NCBI GenBank assembly: GCA_965153455.1
Contig: OZ234494.1
Coordinates: forward strand, 22,196,001-22,260,000
Origin: Sphagnum compactum
Lineage: Eukaryota; Bryophyta; Sphagnopsida; Sphagnales
Length of the DNA stretch: 64,000 nt
Direction: 5' to 3'
This document shows, piece by piece, positions 59,601 to 64,000 of the stretch. The stretch's first letter is position 1; every line of letters begins with the position of its first letter. The notes beneath the pieces were generated by a model, which saw nothing but the letters and a program-made list of their open reading frames with translations, was not told the origin of the DNA and did not search any database. A program made the position numbers and the translations under genes.

Positions 59601-62600
59601 TTGTTAAAAATAATCCAAACCAAGCGTAAATAGTAACAATAATTTTATATCACGGTGCGTATTATTGTCATGGCATGTCATGAAAAATTTACAATCCATG
59701 ATTGGGAAAAAAACCATTAAAAATGTGTTATATGATGACATGACATGTTAATCCATGTCATATTACCTTGGGACTTCATAACACCCATTGCAATTTTAAA
59801 AAATTAAAAATTACTTAATGCAAAATATCATTATATAAAACAACTAAAAAACATTTCATCAAAAATGTTTTAATCAACTAGTCATTTTCTACCAAAACCA
59901 TATGAGTTACATATTAATGAACTTTGTCCCATATCATTAAAAACATGTTGGATTTGGGTAATGGAAAAACCTAATATATCTTTTTAATGCAAAGTGATCA
60001 AATGACTAAGGTGGGGTGAACTTATTTCACTTTAAAAATCCCATAGTTGTTTAAATTAATTCATTACACACCACTTTTGTACTAATGAATAATCATAATT
60101 TTGATGATTAAAAAATGTCCTTCAAAATTGTGTCTTGATATATAATTTAAAAATCATCTCTTGTTGCACATTTTTATTGTAGGGGATAGAAAGGACATGT
60201 ATTCAAACCACAAATCAAACAAAATATGTTATACATGACGATGTAAAAAATCAATATTAGATTTTGTGGAAATAATGTTAGAATCTTCAATTTTTCCAAA
60301 TTTGAGATATAACATTACAAAAATAATTATATTAATTTTGTTGCTAATTAGGTTAATTGAAAAGAAGTATGAGAAACATGGACACCAAAAAATGACATTA
60401 TCTAACTTTGGAATTCAAAATGAGAAAGTACCACATTAGAAACGTCTTGGAGTTATACATATTGTAGTGATATATGATTCAATATGACATTCCAAATTTA
60501 TTAAATTATTTTTTACCATTCATTATAACACAATATATCCATACCTATCATATTTAAACAATGATATTGGTTTATTTTCCACCATCCATTGTTCAACATT
60601 TCATAACATTCATTTTGGTTCAATCCACAAAACAAGAATGGTCGGCCATGGTTCCTATTGTTGTACCTTAATTGTGGATGCACCCAATGATTGGATTGAT
60701 ATATGCCACCTCAAACTAACCTCTTGAAGAATGACATAAATTCATTGAATAGAAAAGAAATCATCCATGCCTTCTTTTGCATTATATAAATGTCCTTGAT
60801 TTTGAATTTTTGATGTAGTCATATTTGATTTTTTCACCACTAAATATGCAAAACCTTGGTAGAACCCACCAAAACATTTATGGCATAATTTATAATCAAC
60901 CATTCCCTGAACTTGGGAATGGTGTTGTAAACATGCCATGAACTTTTTATTGCTAGAACCTTTATCACTAATTATTGTCGTGTTTGAATCCATAGATGAT
61001 CTATGTTCCAAATGTGGTATGCGCTATACTTAGGTTTAGTGTATAATGTTTATAGATTTTTGTAAATTCATGATTTGCATGTTTTGTTGATCAATTGTGT
61101 AAACTTCAAACTGTTTGATAAGATAAATTGTTAATTTTAAATGTCTATGTTTAAACTAAATGCAACATGACTTTCCGCATATACCATCTTTAAATGATGT
61201 AGCTCAAGTTTAAATAAGTTTTGCCACCTCACTATGTTGTAACTAGATAGTCACATGCATAGAATTTAAGCAATGATAGGCACATCTTCTTCAATTGTTA
61301 ACACACCTAGTGGGTCAACTTTTTTGGATTTGGTGTTGCCATTAGATGGTTAAAGGTATGTTCCAAAACATGTTGGTCTCCTTTAGTGAGGTTACCACTT
61401 TTTCCCTTACATCCATGGCCACTTTTTAACAAATTGTATGTCTATTTCCCTTTTGCATATGTGGTAGGTGTTGTATTCATTGTTGTGAATCTTTATCTTG
61501 TGTTAAGGTGCGACATCTTCCTTGTCCATAGTTGGTTAACATGTTGCTCCTTCTATCTCTTGTGAGGCACATCAAACATCATGAATGCTTGGTCCTCCTA
61601 AACTTATCCTCCAAAAGGTGGGGGTTGGGTGCTCCAACCCCACAAAGGGTGTGCCCTTTTCCATCCGATACACAAACCATGAAAATAAGAAGTGAGTTAG
61701 GACAAGTAAAAAACAAAAGGCATGTGTTTCTAGAACTTTAATATAGGGAATGAAATCAAAGAACTTGTTAAAGTCTCTCCATTCTAAGTTTTCATTTATG
61801 TTGTTGTGTAGGCTAAGGGTGTGAATGTTTAGCAATGCTGCCTTTAAAGCACATTGAAATTTGTGATACCCACCTTTTTTTTTAAGGTCTTTCTTACTTG
61901 TGAAACTACATATTTAACTACCCAACAATAATATATGAACTCATTCAACTTTTCCTTGTAAACTTTTTCCATGTACAAAATTTTGCATCATCAAACTAAC
62001 ACTCTATTTCCACATCCCTTCTTTCCTCTTCTACTTTTAGGTCTTAGCATTCTTCCATTAGGACTAAGATCTTTCCAAAATTTTGGAGCTCATCTAACAC
62101 ACTTATTGTTAACTCGGACATGTTTTGAATAGTTGGGAGGAATGAATGACTTGCTAAAACACTAGGATTGAGCTTGACATTTGGAATTAAGATTTTGATG
62201 TTCTTGTTTTTGCAATAAAAATAAATTGCTAGGTTGTAGGTATCTTTTTGACAATCCTCAGGTTGCTCATAAATTATAGCTTGTAGTATCCCAAAGCTCA
62301 CATCAGGTCCTTTCATTCTTAAGTTGGATTATTACATGTTGCATAAATGCACCTTCCATGCCCTAGATGTGATTTTGCATTGCAAGTTAATTAGGGTTTT
62401 AGCCATTTATAATTCCTTTCACCAAACAAGACCCCTCACATGATGAGTAGCAAAATTTGTGAATTTGCCCTAAATCACACCCTTTCCCCAAACGCCTAAA
62501 GCTCAATCTTTGGTGATGGGTGTGTGCACCCCACTCAATATTGAGCAAGAAAGTCATAGTATCCAAAATGCAGATGATACTATTGTCAGCAAACATCAGA

Positions 62601-63390
62601 TTGTTCATTTGAACAATACAAATCCAAACTTTTCATTTGTGACCTGTCTTAGTAACAACAACAATGGTGTTGAGTTGCCTAAAGTAGTGTTACTGCTTCT
62701 GCCAAAATCCTTGAAGTTATTGAAGCTGGTTTGGTCCCAGTACAACACATGTACTGTAAACTATAGGTTTGGTGTAGGGAAGAGGAAGAATTCAAATAGA
62801 TTGGGGAAGATTGGTCATCTGCTCCGGTACAATTCTGATATCACCACATTGGAGACACAAGACATCCCCCTGCTATTTAACCTTATATACAAAGACCTCT
62901 GTTGATTTTGCAAAAACCTCCATCACAGTCAAAATGCATACAAACATTCTGTAGTAGTAGTAGTAGTAGTGTATCACCACATTTGTGATTTACTGCATCC
63001 AGCTAGTTTTCTATACCAAAATTGATGTCCTCTGGAACATAATTTTCAGCTGTTAAATTCACACAGCACATGGATCCATCAAAACATGCTTAATCAGGCG
63101 AGGGAGGAGAATTGCATTGATTCATATCTATGAAATTGGCAGAGAAATCCCCACAACAACAATTTCACAAGACTGTGTAACATGACAATGAGTGCAATCA
63201 TAACAACCTAATGAAAGTCACCCACAAAAGTGTCATGGAGCATTGATTGCCTTTGGGAATTGATTTTGCACAATGGATTCACACAAGAAAGTGGGTCATC
63301 ATCATATAAATGAAATGTGATCTTCACTTGGATTGAAGCAAATTGCAAATTTTAAATGGATATGAGAAACAAACCGAGAGAGAACTTAAT
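59601..63390. other. AT-rich intergenic and 3' flank of the LCAT-like gene
   Basis: Minus-strand frames at 60742-61011, 61572-61835, 62044-62316 and 62399-62608, and a plus-strand frame of 131 codons at 62510-62905, show no domain I recognise. A (GTA)n run of about 20 bases lies at 62951. The part next to 63391 should be the 3' untranslated region of the LCAT-like gene. Confidence 0.4.
62951..62970. repeat. (GTA)n microsatellite
   Basis: An uninterrupted trinucleotide run of about 6.7 units. Confidence 0.95.
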
Positions 63391-64000
63391 CTAAACCACT
63401 AGTTGCTGTTGGGGTCTTGCATTGAGGATTGTATTTACAATTACCTCAAGTGCCTCTTTGTCCTGTAAGATCTTCATGTGGCCTTTCTTGGGGAATGCAA
63501 TAACATCAAGACTCTGCCCTTGAGTATTTTTCCAGTCACTGATCACCGCTGTTAAGCTACAGACATTCACAGTTCCATCTCCATCACCCATCTCAATTTT
63601 GGGTAAATAATCAAAACCTTTGCTGTCATAGCTCAGAGTCTCTGCTGTTGGAACACCAAACCCATAAATCAAAGTAATGGGTACTTTTGGCGCTTGCAAA
63701 ATTTCAGTGAGGTGGGGAATTCGAGATCGATAAGGGGCAATGCCTTCGGGGTAGCCTATGTCATTCAGGAATTCCTCCATATCTGCTGCTGTGTAGTTCC
63801 TGGAAGAAGTGATCACTAGAGGTCGTAACCCGAATGTCCAAGAAACAGGTAACAACCAAAGGTTGGATTCTGAGCTGCGTTGCTCCTGTCTTATCACTAG
63901 TGGATTCACAAAAGGAACCCCTTCAGGATTTCCTGAAGCAAATGTCATCATTTGTTCAACTACCCCACCCCATGGTGCTGCTATGGTGACAAAGTGCGCG
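63391..64000 (-). CDS. LCAT-like lipid acyltransferase/lipase, 3' part only
   Basis: The frame enters from the right edge and ends at TAG, 63391-63393, giving the last 202 codons. It starts AHFVTIAAPWGG, the segment just after the nucleophile elbow in lecithin:cholesterol acyltransferase-like proteins. Later it carries the Asp-bearing GDGDGTVN (about 63600-63575), where the Asp of the catalytic triad lies, and then PKKGHMKIL, whose His is the third triad member. The catalytic Ser and the lid lie outside the window. Plant LCAT-like proteins of this type (about 400-450 residues, LCAT1 group) act on phospholipids or sterols at membranes; the substrate of this one cannot be told from the fragment. 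The part seen has no stop or shift and looks functional. Whether this is the whole last exon or more is unknown, as the edge falls within it. Confidence 0.88.
   Translation of the reverse strand, partial: AHFVTIAAPWGGVVEQMMTFASGNPEGVPFVNPLVIRQEQRSSESNLWLLPVSWTFGLRPLVITSSRNYTAADMEEFLNDIGYPEGIAPYRSRIPHLTEILQAPKVPITLIYGFGVPTAETLSYDSKGFDYLPKIEMGDGDGTVNVCSLTAVISDWKNTQGQSLDVIAFPKKGHMKILQDKEALEVIVNTILNARPQQQLVV

Overview
The window reads as nuclear DNA of a land plant. The evidence is a plant-type PH-RCC1-FYVE-BRX gene with GT-AG introns, a plant-only DUF4228/PADRE domain, a plant LCAT-like lipid acyltransferase, and decayed Copia and LINE retroelements in AT-rich, gene-poor DNA. I cannot name the species. 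The short introns (roughly 90 to 1,000 bp) and wide repeat-filled intergenic spaces fit many non-flowering plants, but this is only a guess.

Layout. 0-2.9 kb: a decayed thiamine-diphosphate enzyme fragment, a low-complexity array and a 190-bp tandem duplication. 2.97-5.5 kb, minus: an intronless 845-codon gene with an N-terminal PADRE domain. 5.5-13.8 kb: its upstream DNA, a three-copy ~330-bp repeat, a MITE-like element and a LINE tail fragment. 13.85-18.4 kb: a dead Ty1/Copia element. 18.4-37.9 kb: repeats and relics, including two copies of a ~300-bp repeat (B), three relatives of a second dispersed repeat (A), a 216-bp CACTA-ended element, a LINE relic with a mutated RT site, and a 36-bp-arm hairpin. 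37.9-45.4 kb, minus: the best-supported gene, a complete PRAF-type gene whose ten coding exons join in frame to 1,190 residues. 45.4-63.4 kb: very AT-rich DNA without a recognisable gene, with a tetranucleotide-repeat landscape and a possible tRNA-derived SINE. 63.39-64.0 kb, minus: the 3' end of an LCAT-like gene that runs off the window.

The three likely functional genes (PADRE protein, PRAF, LCAT-like) all lie on the minus strand. They are far apart and show no operon-like or pathway link. I found no clearly new biological system. The items most worth checking are the near-perfect hairpin at 27.8 kb, the unusual PADRE fusion-length protein, the local micro-duplications that separate the two copies of repeat B, and a possible 52-codon uORF upstream of PRAF.
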